Assembly: GCF_039540515.1 (NCBI RefSeq)
Contig: NZ_BAABFA010000024.1
Coordinates: 248,001 to 312,000, forward strand
Direction: 5' to 3'
Source of the DNA: Nemorincola caseinilytica
GTDB taxonomy: Bacteria; Bacteroidota; Bacteroidia; Chitinophagales; Chitinophagaceae
DNA length: 64,000 bases
In this document: positions 48,378-57,137 of the stretch, piece after piece
How positions within the stretch are numbered: the first letter of the stretch is position 1
How the letters are laid out: each line of letters starts with the position of its first letter
Program-made: the position numbers and the translations under genes
Notes under the pieces: model-generated
Told to the model about the DNA's origin: nothing
The model's input: only the letters and a program-made list of their open reading frames with translations
The model's database searches: none

Positions 48378-50605
48378 TCGGCGATGTTTATCTTTTTGGT
48401 GATGGTACCCTTATCGGTAGCGAGCTGTATCATATATATACCCGGCGCCTGCCCTTTTACCGGTAGCTGCATGCTGGATGCATTGGGGTCGGCAGGGAAT
48501 TTTCTTAGTACTTTCCCGGTCACGTCCATCAGCAGTACTTCCGATACCTTGTGCCGGTTGAACATCACTGTCAGCAGATCCTTTGCAGGGTTGGGGTAAA
48601 CGAATACATCGTTCTTCATGCTTTCCAGCATGGGTATATCGGCAGCATCGCCCACCTGTACCAGCCTGGGGTTGTCATAGTTCTTGCTGCCCGTGGTATA
48701 GAACTCTCCTATGCCATCGTATTTATGCTGTATCTCCAGCGCGTACAGGCCATTGGGTGCGCTCAGTGTAGCCAGGTCGAACCACACTATGTTATATTCA
48801 TATGCCGCTATGCTCACACCGGTGCGTGTCTGTATAGGGTATACTGTACCTGTGCTCAGGTCCACCAGTTGTGCGCGTACCCATCCGTAGAAGTCGTTCC
48901 AGCCCCAATTGTTGATGTTAGTGCCTATAGATACGGCATCGCCCGTATGCATAGGCAGGCCCGATGCTATCTCTATAGTATCATACAGCCTCATATCGGT
49001 GTCGTTCTTCACATCCAGTGTGCTGTAGTTGTGTATGGTGCCATTGTCACCTATGGGGGTCCATGTACCGGCACCGGTATTGCGGTACATCAGCTTTAGG
49101 GTATACGTCTTAGGCAGCAGGTTGGTCATACCTGTGCTGCCGAAGGTGAGCATGGCCGAGCTGTCGCCTGCCGCTACCGACACTCCTGTCAGCGTGGCCA
49201 CAGTGCCTTTCAGTGTAGTATTGTCATATACCTGCGCGCATACATCCCCGTTAAAGGGTGTGCTTCTGCTGTTCAGTATCTTGGTCTGCAGCGAAAAAGC
49301 CTTGCCATAAGGCAGCGGTGTGCTGTTCATATGCATTACCGGGCGTTTTAGCTTTATGTTGTCGGTATAGGCAGGGTATGTATCGGGTTCTATGCCTACC
49401 GTTGCGGTCTGCATCATGTTATAGTTGCCGCCGCTGCCACCGGTGCCTAGTACGGGTGGCGCTACATCATCTACCGAATAATAGCCGTTGGGCCCTGCAC
49501 CGCCCCATCCCCAGTTGAAATGGAAAAAATCATCGGTGGACCTGTAGCCGTCGGCCACCCATGCATGCCCGCCCGATGTGCCATCGTTGCCTGTGTAGAT
49601 AAATGGTCTGCCGGCATCCAGCTCGGCTTTCAGCGAAGATATCCATATGGCAGATGGTATGGACGGTATGGGGTAAAAGGTGTACATATAGTCTCCTTCG
49701 CGAAGCAGGCCATGTACCGTAGGCTTGTAGTGGAAATAGGTCTTGAACGCATATTCGCTGCTGTTGACATAGCTGGAGTAGTGCGAGACCGGCCACGCAC
49801 CACTACCGCCCGATGCAGCAGTACCGTAGCGCATGTTCACACTGATGCCGCAGTGCGACATCAGTGTGGCTATGGCATTGTTGGCGATGCTTATAGAATT
49901 GGGCATCGATGACCATTGGTAGGTAGTAGCGCCGAAATCGGCTGTGAGTGGCCCATAGGTCATGTCCTCGTATGTGTGCATGCCATCGCCCATCACCGGC
50001 CAGTTCCAGAATTTCATTACCTGTGCCATGGCCGTGGCCACGCAGCCGGTCACGGCCAGCGAACTGCCTATGCCGGGGCATAGGGCATTGTAATTGGGGC
50101 TCTGGTTCCACAGGGTAGTGAGCATGGGCGCTACCGATGTAGTTCTGGCCGCGGTTGGTGCGGCAGCTACTATCTTCAGTGACGCCCATTTCTCTGCAGT
50201 GCCCACTTTAGGGTCCAGTTGATGAGTTACCACATATTCGATCTGTCGCTTGTACCAGTTCACCCACACTACTGCTGCCGGGGCTACCTGGTCTATGTGG
50301 AAAGATGCTTCATCGGAATAGGCAAGCACCGGGGCCACCCTGTCGTCTCCCGATACAAGTACGAAACCCTGCCCGTTCTTTATATTGAAGACATATAGGT
50401 CTGCCACCGTTCGCCCGTCTATCTGCGATACCGGGGCATACGATAGCGCCAGGTCATCGGGTGTTTTCACGTTCTGCACGCCTTGCCGTACCAGGTAGTT
50501 GCAACCTATGGTGCGGGCGGTGGTCTCATCTACCGTTTTTGCAAAAGAATGGAATGGTAAAAGCGCCAGCAGTAGCGCCGGGATGCGGAGGAAGGGTCTT
50601 TTCAT
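48374..50605 (-). CDS. C10-family cysteine peptidase (streptopain-like) with T9SS sorting domain
   Basis: 743 residues: signal peptide (MKRPFLRIPALLLALLPFHSFA), a propeptide-like domain (ARTIGCNYLVR, GFVLVSGDDRVAPVLAYSDE, about 25-150), then the peptidase. Catalytic Cys188 sits in TGCVATAMAQVM, His347 in GGHAWVADGY, and the NWGWGG oxyanion/Asn region follows near 364, all as in SpeB. C-terminal beta-sandwich domains and a Por sorting domain (VYPNPAKDLLTVMFNR ... APGIYMIQL) complete it. It is expected to be secreted through T9SS as a zymogen that matures by removal of the propeptide. Promoter element TATATTTG lies 133 bases upstream. Confidence 0.94.
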   Translation of the reverse strand: MKRPFLRIPALLLALLPFHSFAKTVDETTARTIGCNYLVRQGVQNVKTPDDLALSYAPVSQIDGRTVADLYVFNIKNGQGFVLVSGDDRVAPVLAYSDEASFHIDQVAPAAVVWVNWYKRQIEYVVTHQLDPKVGTAEKWASLKIVAAAPTAARTTSVAPMLTTLWNQSPNYNALCPGIGSSLAVTGCVATAMAQVMKFWNWPVMGDGMHTYEDMTYGPLTADFGATTYQWSSMPNSISIANNAIATLMSHCGISVNMRYGTAASGGSGAWPVSHYSSYVNSSEYAFKTYFHYKPTVHGLLREGDYMYTFYPIPSIPSAIWISSLKAELDAGRPFIYTGNDGTSGGHAWVADGYRSTDDFFHFNWGWGGAGPNGYYSVDDVAPPVLGTGGSGGNYNMMQTATVGIEPDTYPAYTDNIKLKRPVMHMNSTPLPYGKAFSLQTKILNSRSTPFNGDVCAQVYDNTTLKGTVATLTGVSVAAGDSSAMLTFGSTGMTNLLPKTYTLKLMYRNTGAGTWTPIGDNGTIHNYSTLDVKNDTDMRLYDTIEIASGLPMHTGDAVSIGTNINNWGWNDFYGWVRAQLVDLSTGTVYPIQTRTGVSIAAYEYNIVWFDLATLSAPNGLYALEIQHKYDGIGEFYTTGSKNYDNPRLVQVGDAADIPMLESMKNDVFVYPNPAKDLLTVMFNRHKVSEVLLMDVTGKVLRKFPADPNASSMQLPVKGQAPGIYMIQLATDKGTITKKINIAE

Positions 50606-50938
50606 TTTATCGGGTTTTATTGTAGAGAAATAATATTCTGAACTAGCTGCGGTCGGGTGCTTAATGGAGCTCTTCTTCTGATCTTATTCTTTTATAAGGT
50701 ATGCGATATGTGCTGATCCTTAGATACGTTATAATACCAAATATATGGAAAAAGTGCGAATGGGTAATAAGATAATTGGTCGTTACCATCACTTTTTTGT
50801 GAATGGTCTTACCACGCCCCGAAAGTTCAACTTTTGGTAAGAGTCATTAGCAGGCATGGACGGTCCAGGGCAACACATAGCCAGCCCTGAGGCTTACCGG
50901 CCACAGGGTATGTCATGTTTTAAGGAAGATCGCTGTTG
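50606..50938. other. Intergenic region upstream of the C10 protease gene
   Basis: 333 bases without a gene. It contains the -7 element at 50738-50745 and an imperfect dyad ACCATCAC / GTGAATGGT near 50785-50806, plus a short CCCTG/CAGGG hairpin near 50885-50908 without T-tract. Nothing else is recognised. Confidence 0.45.
50738..50745 (-). promoter_or_regulatory. Candidate -7 element of the C10 protease gene (long leader)
   Basis: TATATTTG on the minus strand, exact TAnnTTTG, but 132 bases before ATG 50605, so the leader would be long. Confidence 0.4.
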
Positions 50939-51907
50939 TTATTTATCCCTTACCAGCAGGTAGCGGGCCAGCTCGCGCAGTGGTTCTTTGCGCACAGTGG
51001 GTATGGCCACATCTTCCAGGTTGGCAAATGCAAGGTCAGCGTAATGGGTCATTGCATCCCGGCATGCCTTGTCGGCGCCAGTGGCAGTGTATAAGGCCAG
51101 CATGTCTGCTACTTTTTGGTTGCCGGCATCGGTGGCCAGCAGTTGTGCTATCTGTGCTTTTTGGTCGCCTGTAGCATTCTCCTGTGCTTTTAGCAGCAGG
51201 TATGTCTTTTTATTGGCGCGTATGTCGCCGCCGTTCTGCTTGCCTAGTTTTGCAGTGTCGCCAAATGCATCCAGCAGGTCGTCCTGCAACTGGAAAGCTA
51301 TGCCCATATTCTTGCCGAAGTCGTATAGCTTGCGCGCATTATCGCCCAGCGCACCACCCGTCAGTGCGCCTATCTTCAGGCTGCATGCCAGCAGTACCGA
51401 TGTCTTCAGTGTTATCATGGTCAGGTACTCCTCTATGCTCACATCGTTACGGGTCTCAAAGTCCATATCCATCTGCTGGCCTTCACATACCTCTATCGCC
51501 GTCTTGTTGAATAGCTGTATCACCTGCGGCAGGTTCTTGCGTACATGTGCCAGTTGCTCATAGGCATATATGCACATCACATCGCCGCACAGTATGCCTG
51601 CCGTCATGCCATATTTGTGGTGCAGTGTAGGCTGGCCCCGGCGCAGCGGGGCCTTGTCCATTATATCGTCATGTATGAGGGTAAAATTGTGGAACAGCTC
51701 TATGGCATTGGCGGCATACCATGCGTCATCTCCTATGGCGTCGAACAATTCGCAAGCCATAAGGCAGAGCACAGGGCGCACACGTTTGCCACCCAGGTGC
51801 AGCAGGTAGCTGCACGGCTCGTATAGTGCTGTAGGCTGGTCGGGGAAGGGTAGGGAAGATGTGAAACGGCTCTCGAAGGACCCTGTAAGGTCAGAGAATG
51901 ACTGCAT
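50939..51907 (-). CDS. Polyprenyl diphosphate synthase (trans-prenyltransferase)
   Basis: 322 residues. Conserved GGKRVRP, the first aspartate-rich motif HDDIMD with a two-residue spacing, the GQxxDMDF region, FQLQDDLLD and the K-binding KKTYLLLKA motif are all present, so it condenses isopentenyl-PP onto allylic diphosphates. Chain length cannot be set from these motifs; the product could be GGPP for the carotenoid pathway or a longer quinone side chain. It starts directly after the RNase R stop (TAA then ATG, no spacer), so the two genes are probably co-expressed. Confidence 0.94.
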   Translation of the reverse strand: MQSFSDLTGSFESRFTSSLPFPDQPTALYEPCSYLLHLGGKRVRPVLCLMACELFDAIGDDAWYAANAIELFHNFTLIHDDIMDKAPLRRGQPTLHHKYGMTAGILCGDVMCIYAYEQLAHVRKNLPQVIQLFNKTAIEVCEGQQMDMDFETRNDVSIEEYLTMITLKTSVLLACSLKIGALTGGALGDNARKLYDFGKNMGIAFQLQDDLLDAFGDTAKLGKQNGGDIRANKKTYLLLKAQENATGDQKAQIAQLLATDAGNQKVADMLALYTATGADKACRDAMTHYADLAFANLEDVAIPTVRKEPLRELARYLLVRDK

Positions 51908-53941
51908 TTATTTACGTTTTTTTGATGTTCTGCTTTTTTCGTTCTTTGCGGGTCTGCCACGTTTTATGGCCCCGCCCTTCCTGGCGCTTTGCGGGGTCTC
52001 TGCCAGTGCATAGTCTATTTGCCTTTTCACCAGGTTGGCGGCCACTACGCGCACTTTTACCTTGTCGCCCATGGCAAATCGCAGGCCGGTGCTGCGGCCT
52101 ACCAGCGCATATTCGTTCTCGAGAAACTCGAAGTGGTCTATGTCATTCAGGTCGTTCACCGGTACCAGTCCCTCGCATTTATGCGCCACTGTTTCTGCCC
52201 AGAAACCGAAGGTGGCCACACCGCTTATCACCGCCTCGAATTCATCGCCCACATATTCCTGTATGTATTCTACCTGCTTGTACTTATTGGCGGCACGCTC
52301 TGTCTCCATGGCACGGCGTTCCTGGTCAGAGCAGTGGCGGCATTGAGCCTCCAGGTTCTTTATAGGGTGTATACTGGTGGTGAGGCACTGCTGCAGTATG
52401 CGATGCACCAGTACATCGGGGTAGCGGCGTATGGGCGATGTGAAGTGACAGTAATGCTCGAAGCCGAGACCATAATGCCCTATGTTCTCGGTAGTGTATA
52501 CGGCCTTCGCCATGGTGCGTATGCCCAGTTGCTCCAGTACATGCTGCTCGGGTTTGCCCTGTACGCTCGCCAGCATCTTGTTGAAGGAGCGTGCTATGTT
52601 CTCGGGTGTTGTGAGGTCGAACCTGATACCGAAGTGTGCCGCGAACACGGTGAACATTTTCAGCTTGTCCTCGTCCGGCACATCGTGTACGCGGTAGGGA
52701 AAGGGTACTGGCTTGTCCTTGTTCCTTATATTGCCCACATACTCTGCAATGGTACGGTTGGCCAGCAGCATGAATTCCTCTATCAACTGGTGTGCCTCTT
52801 TGCTCTCTTTTACCACTATGCCTATGGGCTTGCCGGTCTCGTCCAGCTTGAAGCGCACCTCCTGTGAAGAGAAATTTATAGCCCCCTTGCTGAAGCGTTC
52901 GGCACGCAACGCCTGTGCCATGCCGTTCAGCAGCATCAGTTCTTTTTTGTGATCGCCGTCAGCACCTTCTATCATTTCCTGCACGTCCTCGTAGGCAAAG
53001 CGGCGGTCGGAGTGTATCACTGTCTTGCCTATCCAGGTATCTTTTACCTTACCTTGCTTGTTGATGGTGAATATGGCCGAGAAGGTATACTTATCCTCGT
53101 TGGGCCGCAGCGAGCACAGCTCGTTCGATAACCGCTCGGGCAGCATGGGCGATACCCTGTCGGGCAGGTACACGCTCGTAGCGCGGCGATAGGCCTCCTT
53201 GTCCAGCAGTGAGTCCGGCAGTACATAGTGGCTCACATCGGCTATATGCACACCCACTTCGTACCAGCCACCTTTCAGGGCCTTGAAGGAGAGCGCATCG
53301 TCAAAGTCCTTGGCATCCACAGGGTCAATGGTCATGGTGAGGGTACCGCGCATATCGCGGCGCTGCTTCAGCTCTGCCTTGTCTATACCTTCAGGGTAGC
53401 GCGCGGCCTCTTCCAGCACATCATCGGGGAAGGAGAGGGGAAAGCCGTTCTCTACCAGCAGGCCCTGCATGGCTATCTCGTTCATGCTCTCGTCGGTCAG
53501 CACGCTTACCACCTCGCCTACGGGGTTCTTTGTTTTGCCCGTCCATTCTACTATACGCACCATGGCATGATCGCCATCTTTTGCGCCGTTCAGCAGGTGC
53601 AGGGGTATGTATATGTCCACCGGCATCTTTTCACTGTCGGGTATCATAAAGGCAAAATGAGGATGTACCTCTATATGCCCGCTGAATTCTGACTGCTTGC
53701 GGTGCAGTATGGCAATTATCTCGCCTTCCTGTCTTTTATTGTTGTCCCTGTGGCCGCGTACTTCTATGCGCACCTCATCTCCGTTCAGCGCGGTCGACAT
53801 CCTGTCGGGCCGTATCAGTATATCCTTTTCCAGGCCTTCCACTATCACAAAACCCATTCCTCCACGGCTCACTTCCAGCCGGCCGGTATACATTTTCTTA
53901 CCGGTATCGGGGCTCTTGTTCTTCTTCGTTCTCTTTGACAT
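51908..53941 (-). CDS. rnr: Ribonuclease R
   Basis: Processive 3'-5' exoribonuclease that degrades structured RNA. 677 residues, shorter than the E. coli enzyme. Order: basic N-terminus, two cold-shock domains (GRLEVSRGGMGFVIVEGLE), the RNB catalytic domain with the four acidic metal ligands of DPVDAKDFDDALSF, and the S1 domain (FEAVISGVATFGFWAETVAHKCEGLVPV) with a Lys/Arg-rich tail. A possible -7 TATCTTTA lies seven bases upstream on the minus strand at 53947-53954. Confidence 0.96.
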   Translation of the reverse strand: MSKRTKKNKSPDTGKKMYTGRLEVSRGGMGFVIVEGLEKDILIRPDRMSTALNGDEVRIEVRGHRDNNKRQEGEIIAILHRKQSEFSGHIEVHPHFAFMIPDSEKMPVDIYIPLHLLNGAKDGDHAMVRIVEWTGKTKNPVGEVVSVLTDESMNEIAMQGLLVENGFPLSFPDDVLEEAARYPEGIDKAELKQRRDMRGTLTMTIDPVDAKDFDDALSFKALKGGWYEVGVHIADVSHYVLPDSLLDKEAYRRATSVYLPDRVSPMLPERLSNELCSLRPNEDKYTFSAIFTINKQGKVKDTWIGKTVIHSDRRFAYEDVQEMIEGADGDHKKELMLLNGMAQALRAERFSKGAINFSSQEVRFKLDETGKPIGIVVKESKEAHQLIEEFMLLANRTIAEYVGNIRNKDKPVPFPYRVHDVPDEDKLKMFTVFAAHFGIRFDLTTPENIARSFNKMLASVQGKPEQHVLEQLGIRTMAKAVYTTENIGHYGLGFEHYCHFTSPIRRYPDVLVHRILQQCLTTSIHPIKNLEAQCRHCSDQERRAMETERAANKYKQVEYIQEYVGDEFEAVISGVATFGFWAETVAHKCEGLVPVNDLNDIDHFEFLENEYALVGRSTGLRFAMGDKVKVRVVAANLVKRQIDYALAETPQSARKGGAIKRGRPAKNEKSRTSKKRK

Positions 53942-54110
53942 TATGAGTATAAAGATACGGCTAAATAAGCTATGGCATTTATAAGTAGCCGTGAAGAAAA
54001 TATCATATTTATGCTTTGCACGTCTTTTGCAGAAGTGGTCTATGCTTAAGATAATAGATAACTGACCACCGGGAGAAATGATCTTTGAAGGAAGGCGCCC
54101 ATACCGCTTA

Positions 54111-54500
54111 TCATTTATTTATTTCTGTTTCTATAGCAGTTATCAATTCCCTGGCGGGAGCTAATAGTTTCAATACATCTTCTCTTTCATATTCTACAAG
54201 GTCTTCGTAGTCGGCATCTTGCCTCATTTCGAAAAGCGTCATGTAAAATGCTCCGATATGCTCCTTTATGATACTTGTTTTGATAAAATGCAAGCTGAAC
54301 AACCGTTGCACACCACCATGGGTCTTTGTTTCCTGTCCGTTCTGAAACAGCAAAGCTGTAACGGCATAAAAGCAAGCATAATAAAGACGATTTACAGCAG
54401 TGTTCCAAAGCTCGTTCTGAATATGTATCTCCGTTTCATTGAGTGTCTTTTTAGCTTTGGTGAGACGTCTGGCTACTATTTCCTGATCATTTGATCTCAT
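54111..54500 (-). CDS. HEPN-domain protein, partner of the adjacent nucleotidyltransferase
   Basis: 129 residues from ATG 54500. HEPN four-helix fold: NTAVNRLYYACFYAVTALL (helix 2) and an R-x4-H sequence RLFSLH, near HGGVQRLFSLHFIKTS. Its ATG is inside the stop of the nucleotidyltransferase (ATGA overlap). A longer frame to 54578 exists, but it would overlap the partner gene by 81 bases and begins without a motif. With an MNT partner it fits MNT/HEPN toxin-antitoxin modules (SO_3165/SO_3166-like), in which the HEPN RNase is AMPylated by the MNT protein. The exact position of the R-x4-H relative to the canonical motif is not certain. Confidence 0.85.
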   Translation of the reverse strand: MRSNDQEIVARRLTKAKKTLNETEIHIQNELWNTAVNRLYYACFYAVTALLFQNGQETKTHGGVQRLFSLHFIKTSIIKEHIGAFYMTLFEMRQDADYEDLVEYEREDVLKLLAPARELITAIETEINK

Positions 54501-54814
54501 AACACTATGCCATCTTTTGCAACGTTCTTGTAGAAGGGGGTCACTGAGCGCTCTGCTTCCCATTTTTTTCGTGGGCATAGGAAAGGGCTAATGAGAATAT
54601 CCCTTTCAACCTGTATGTGATACAATGGATAACCGATACGCTTCCTGTCCTCAAAAGTGATCTTATCCTTGTCCAGCAGCACCAGAATGTCTATGTCAGA
54701 ATCAGCATTATGGTCGCCACGGGCATACGAACCATACAAAATAAGCGTTGCATACGGGTCGGTAGCCAGCACGGAGCGCTTTATTTGTTGTAATATCTGA
54801 TCGGTATCGGGCAT
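54497..54814 (-). CDS. MNT-type minimal nucleotidyltransferase
   Basis: 105 residues from ATG 54814. Shows the full nucleotidyltransferase core GSX10DXD: GSYARGDHNADSDIDILV, with Asp ligands intact, and the third acidic residue in HIQVERDILIS. In such modules the MNT protein adds AMP to a Tyr of the HEPN partner and so neutralises it. The TTG at 54820 opens the longest frame, but a TAACTTTG element ends three bases before ATG 54814, excluding it. Small overlaps on both sides imply one transcript. Confidence 0.88.
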   Translation of the reverse strand: MPDTDQILQQIKRSVLATDPYATLILYGSYARGDHNADSDIDILVLLDKDKITFEDRKRIGYPLYHIQVERDILISPFLCPRKKWEAERSVTPFYKNVAKDGIVL

Positions 54815-54817
54815 AGC

Positions 54818-54825
54818 CAAAGTTA
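54818..54825 (-). promoter_or_regulatory. -7 promoter element three bases from the MNT start (leaderless geometry)
   Basis: TAACTTTG on the minus strand, then GCT, then ATG 54814; exact TAnnTTTG. Confidence 0.6.
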
Positions 54826-54868
54826 CCTATTTCTATGAAAAAGATAACGATTTAGCATAGTCTATCGT

Positions 54869-56986
54869 TTACCTCACCTCTCCGCCATTATCGGCCGTTT
54901 CTAACGGCGATGCGAATATCAGCCTGCCATCCAGGTTCTGGGCCATCAGTATCATGCCTTTGCTCTCTATGCCTCTCATTTTGCGGGGCGCCAGGTTGGC
55001 CACTACGGTCACTTGTTTGCCCACTATCTCTTCGGGCTTGAAGTGCATGGCTATACCCGATAGCACGGTGCGGATCTCATAGCCTAGGTCCAGTTCCAGC
55101 TTCAGCAGCTTGTCTGCCTTTTCCACTTTCTCGGCCTTTAGTATGGTGGCCACACGCAGGTCTATCTTGGCAAAGTCGTCTATGGTTATCTCGGGTTTTG
55201 GCGGCAGGTGTTTTGCGGCCTCTTCTGCGGCAGGAGTTTCCTGTGGTGCGGTAGTGTTGTTATTGTCCATAGCGGGTGTTGTTGCTTTTTTCAGGTTATT
55301 GTGCAGTTTCTCTACTTGTGCGGCCACTTCTGCGTCCTCTATCTTCCGGAAGAGCAGCTCGGGCGCGCGCAGCGGGTAGTTGGTCTTCAGCAGGGTGATG
55401 CTGCCGGCATTCTCCCATTCCAGCATGCGGTCCACCACCTTCATCATATGGCACATCTTCTGTGCTGTAAAGGGCAGGAAGGGGTTGGCCAGTATGGCCA
55501 GGTTGGCCGTTAGCTGCAGGCACAGGTGCAGGCAGTTATCTATCAGTTTCTGGTTGTCGGGGTTAGTTTCCAGTGTCCTGGCCACTATCCATGGTTCCTT
55601 GTCCTGCATGTACTTATTGGCCTTGCGGGCCAGGTCTATCACCTCGTACAGGCCATCACGGAACTTATAACCCTCTATACAGTTCTGCACACTTATCTTG
55701 GCATTCTGTATCTCGGCTATCAGCGCATGGTCGGCAGCATCCATCACATCGGTATGCAGTGCAGGTACACGGCCATTGCACAGCTTGTGCATCAGCACAA
55801 AGGCCCTGTTCACAAAGTTGCCGAACACCGATACCAGCTCATTATTGGTCCTGTCCTGGTAGTCCTTCCAGGTAAAGTCGTTATCCTTTGTTTCGGGCGC
55901 ATTGGCGCACAGCACATACCGCAGCACGTCCTGCTGGTCGGGCATGTCCTTTATGTATTCATCTACCCATACGGCCCAGTTGCGCGATGTAGATACCTTC
56001 TGCCCCTCTATGTTCAGGAACTCGTTGGCGGGCACATTATCAGGCAGCACAAAACCCCCATGCGCCTTCAGCATAGATGGGAATATGATGCAGTGGAACA
56101 CTATATTGTCCTTGCCTATGAAGTGTACCAGCTTGGTATCATCCTTGCACCAGTAGTCGCTCCATTGCGGGGTCAGCTCTTTGGTAGCGCTTATATAGCC
56201 TATCGGCGCGTCGAACCATACATACAGCACCTTGCCGTCTGCGCCCGGTATGGGTACAGGCACGCCCCAGTTGCTGTCGCGGGTCATGGCGCGGGGCTGC
56301 AGGCCGCTGTCTATCCAGCTTTTGCACTGGCCATATACATTGGCCTTCCATTCGTCCTTCTTGCCATCTGTTATCCACTCCTTCAGCCAGCCCTCATATT
56401 TGTCCAGCGGAAAGTACCAGTGCTTGGTCTTGCGTTTAACAAGCGGACCGCTGCTCAGTGCGCTGCGTGGGTTTATGAGTTGCTCCGGTGATAGGGTAGA
56501 GCCGCACTTTTCGCACTGGTCGCCATAGGCGTTCTCGTTGGCGCATACGGGGCAGGTGCCCACTATATAGCGGTCGGCCAGGAAGGTGTTCTTCTCCTCG
56601 TCATAATATTGCTCGCTCTCGCGCTCCTCGAAGACACCATCATCGTACAGTTTCCTGAAGAAGGCCTGCGAGGTCTCATGGTGTATCTTGTTGGATGTGC
56701 GCGAATATATATCGAACGATATGCCCATCTGGGCAAAGCTGTCCTTGATAATGGTATTGTATTTGTCCACCACATCCTGCGGGGTTATACCCTCCTTCAT
56801 GGCGCGGATGGTGATGGGCACACCATGCTCATCGCTGCCGCAAACGAATTTCACATCCCTTTTCCGGGCGCGCAGGTAGCGAACATATATATCGGCAGGC
56901 AGGTAGCAGCCCGCCAGGTGGCCTATATGTACCGGCCCATTAGCATAGGGCAGCGCAGCGGTCACCAGGTATCTCTTGAATTCCAT
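54869..56986 (-). CDS. metG: Methionyl-tRNA synthetase
   Basis: Charges tRNA-Met, including initiator tRNA. 705 residues from ATG 56986, where the family N-terminus begins (MEFKRYLVTAALPYANGPVHIGHLAGC; HIGH in place). The longer frame from 57064 is not credible. Zinc knuckle with CPVC and CEKC, an atypical KMSKS-like loop KVSTSRN, the anticodon-binding domain, and a C-terminal EMAPII-type tRNA-binding domain (DFAKIDLRVATILKAEKVEKAD) after a Pro/Ala-rich linker. The tRBD also gives dimerisation. Divergent from the Cys/Met gene across a 7-base-period repeat. Confidence 0.97.
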   Translation of the reverse strand: MEFKRYLVTAALPYANGPVHIGHLAGCYLPADIYVRYLRARKRDVKFVCGSDEHGVPITIRAMKEGITPQDVVDKYNTIIKDSFAQMGISFDIYSRTSNKIHHETSQAFFRKLYDDGVFEERESEQYYDEEKNTFLADRYIVGTCPVCANENAYGDQCEKCGSTLSPEQLINPRSALSSGPLVKRKTKHWYFPLDKYEGWLKEWITDGKKDEWKANVYGQCKSWIDSGLQPRAMTRDSNWGVPVPIPGADGKVLYVWFDAPIGYISATKELTPQWSDYWCKDDTKLVHFIGKDNIVFHCIIFPSMLKAHGGFVLPDNVPANEFLNIEGQKVSTSRNWAVWVDEYIKDMPDQQDVLRYVLCANAPETKDNDFTWKDYQDRTNNELVSVFGNFVNRAFVLMHKLCNGRVPALHTDVMDAADHALIAEIQNAKISVQNCIEGYKFRDGLYEVIDLARKANKYMQDKEPWIVARTLETNPDNQKLIDNCLHLCLQLTANLAILANPFLPFTAQKMCHMMKVVDRMLEWENAGSITLLKTNYPLRAPELLFRKIEDAEVAAQVEKLHNNLKKATTPAMDNNNTTAPQETPAAEEAAKHLPPKPEITIDDFAKIDLRVATILKAEKVEKADKLLKLELDLGYEIRTVLSGIAMHFKPEEIVGKQVTVVANLAPRKMRGIESKGMILMAQNLDGRLIFASPLETADNGGEVR

Positions 56987-57051
56987 ACAGGGTGCAAGAT
57001 AAACAACAGTTGTCAGTTTATGAGGAGTGCATCTGCCCGGTAGTATCTCAC

Positions 57052-57107
57052 TATTCACGGTCATACTTCATAATTCATCATTCATAATTCATACTTCATC
57101 ATTTATT
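57052..57107. repeat. Heptad-period array, ATTCATA type
   Basis: Eight words of seven bases (ATTCATA, CTTCATA, ATTCATC, ATTTATT and relatives) fill the divergent gap between metG and the Cys/Met-metabolism gene. Confidence 0.7.
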
Positions 57108-57137
57108 ACCTTTATACCGCTCATATCTTTCTCCAAA

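Noticed and set aside
50885..50908. Terminator of the prenyl synthase gene
   Set aside because: The CCCTG/CAGGG hairpin is short, has a mismatch and lacks a T-tract on either side.
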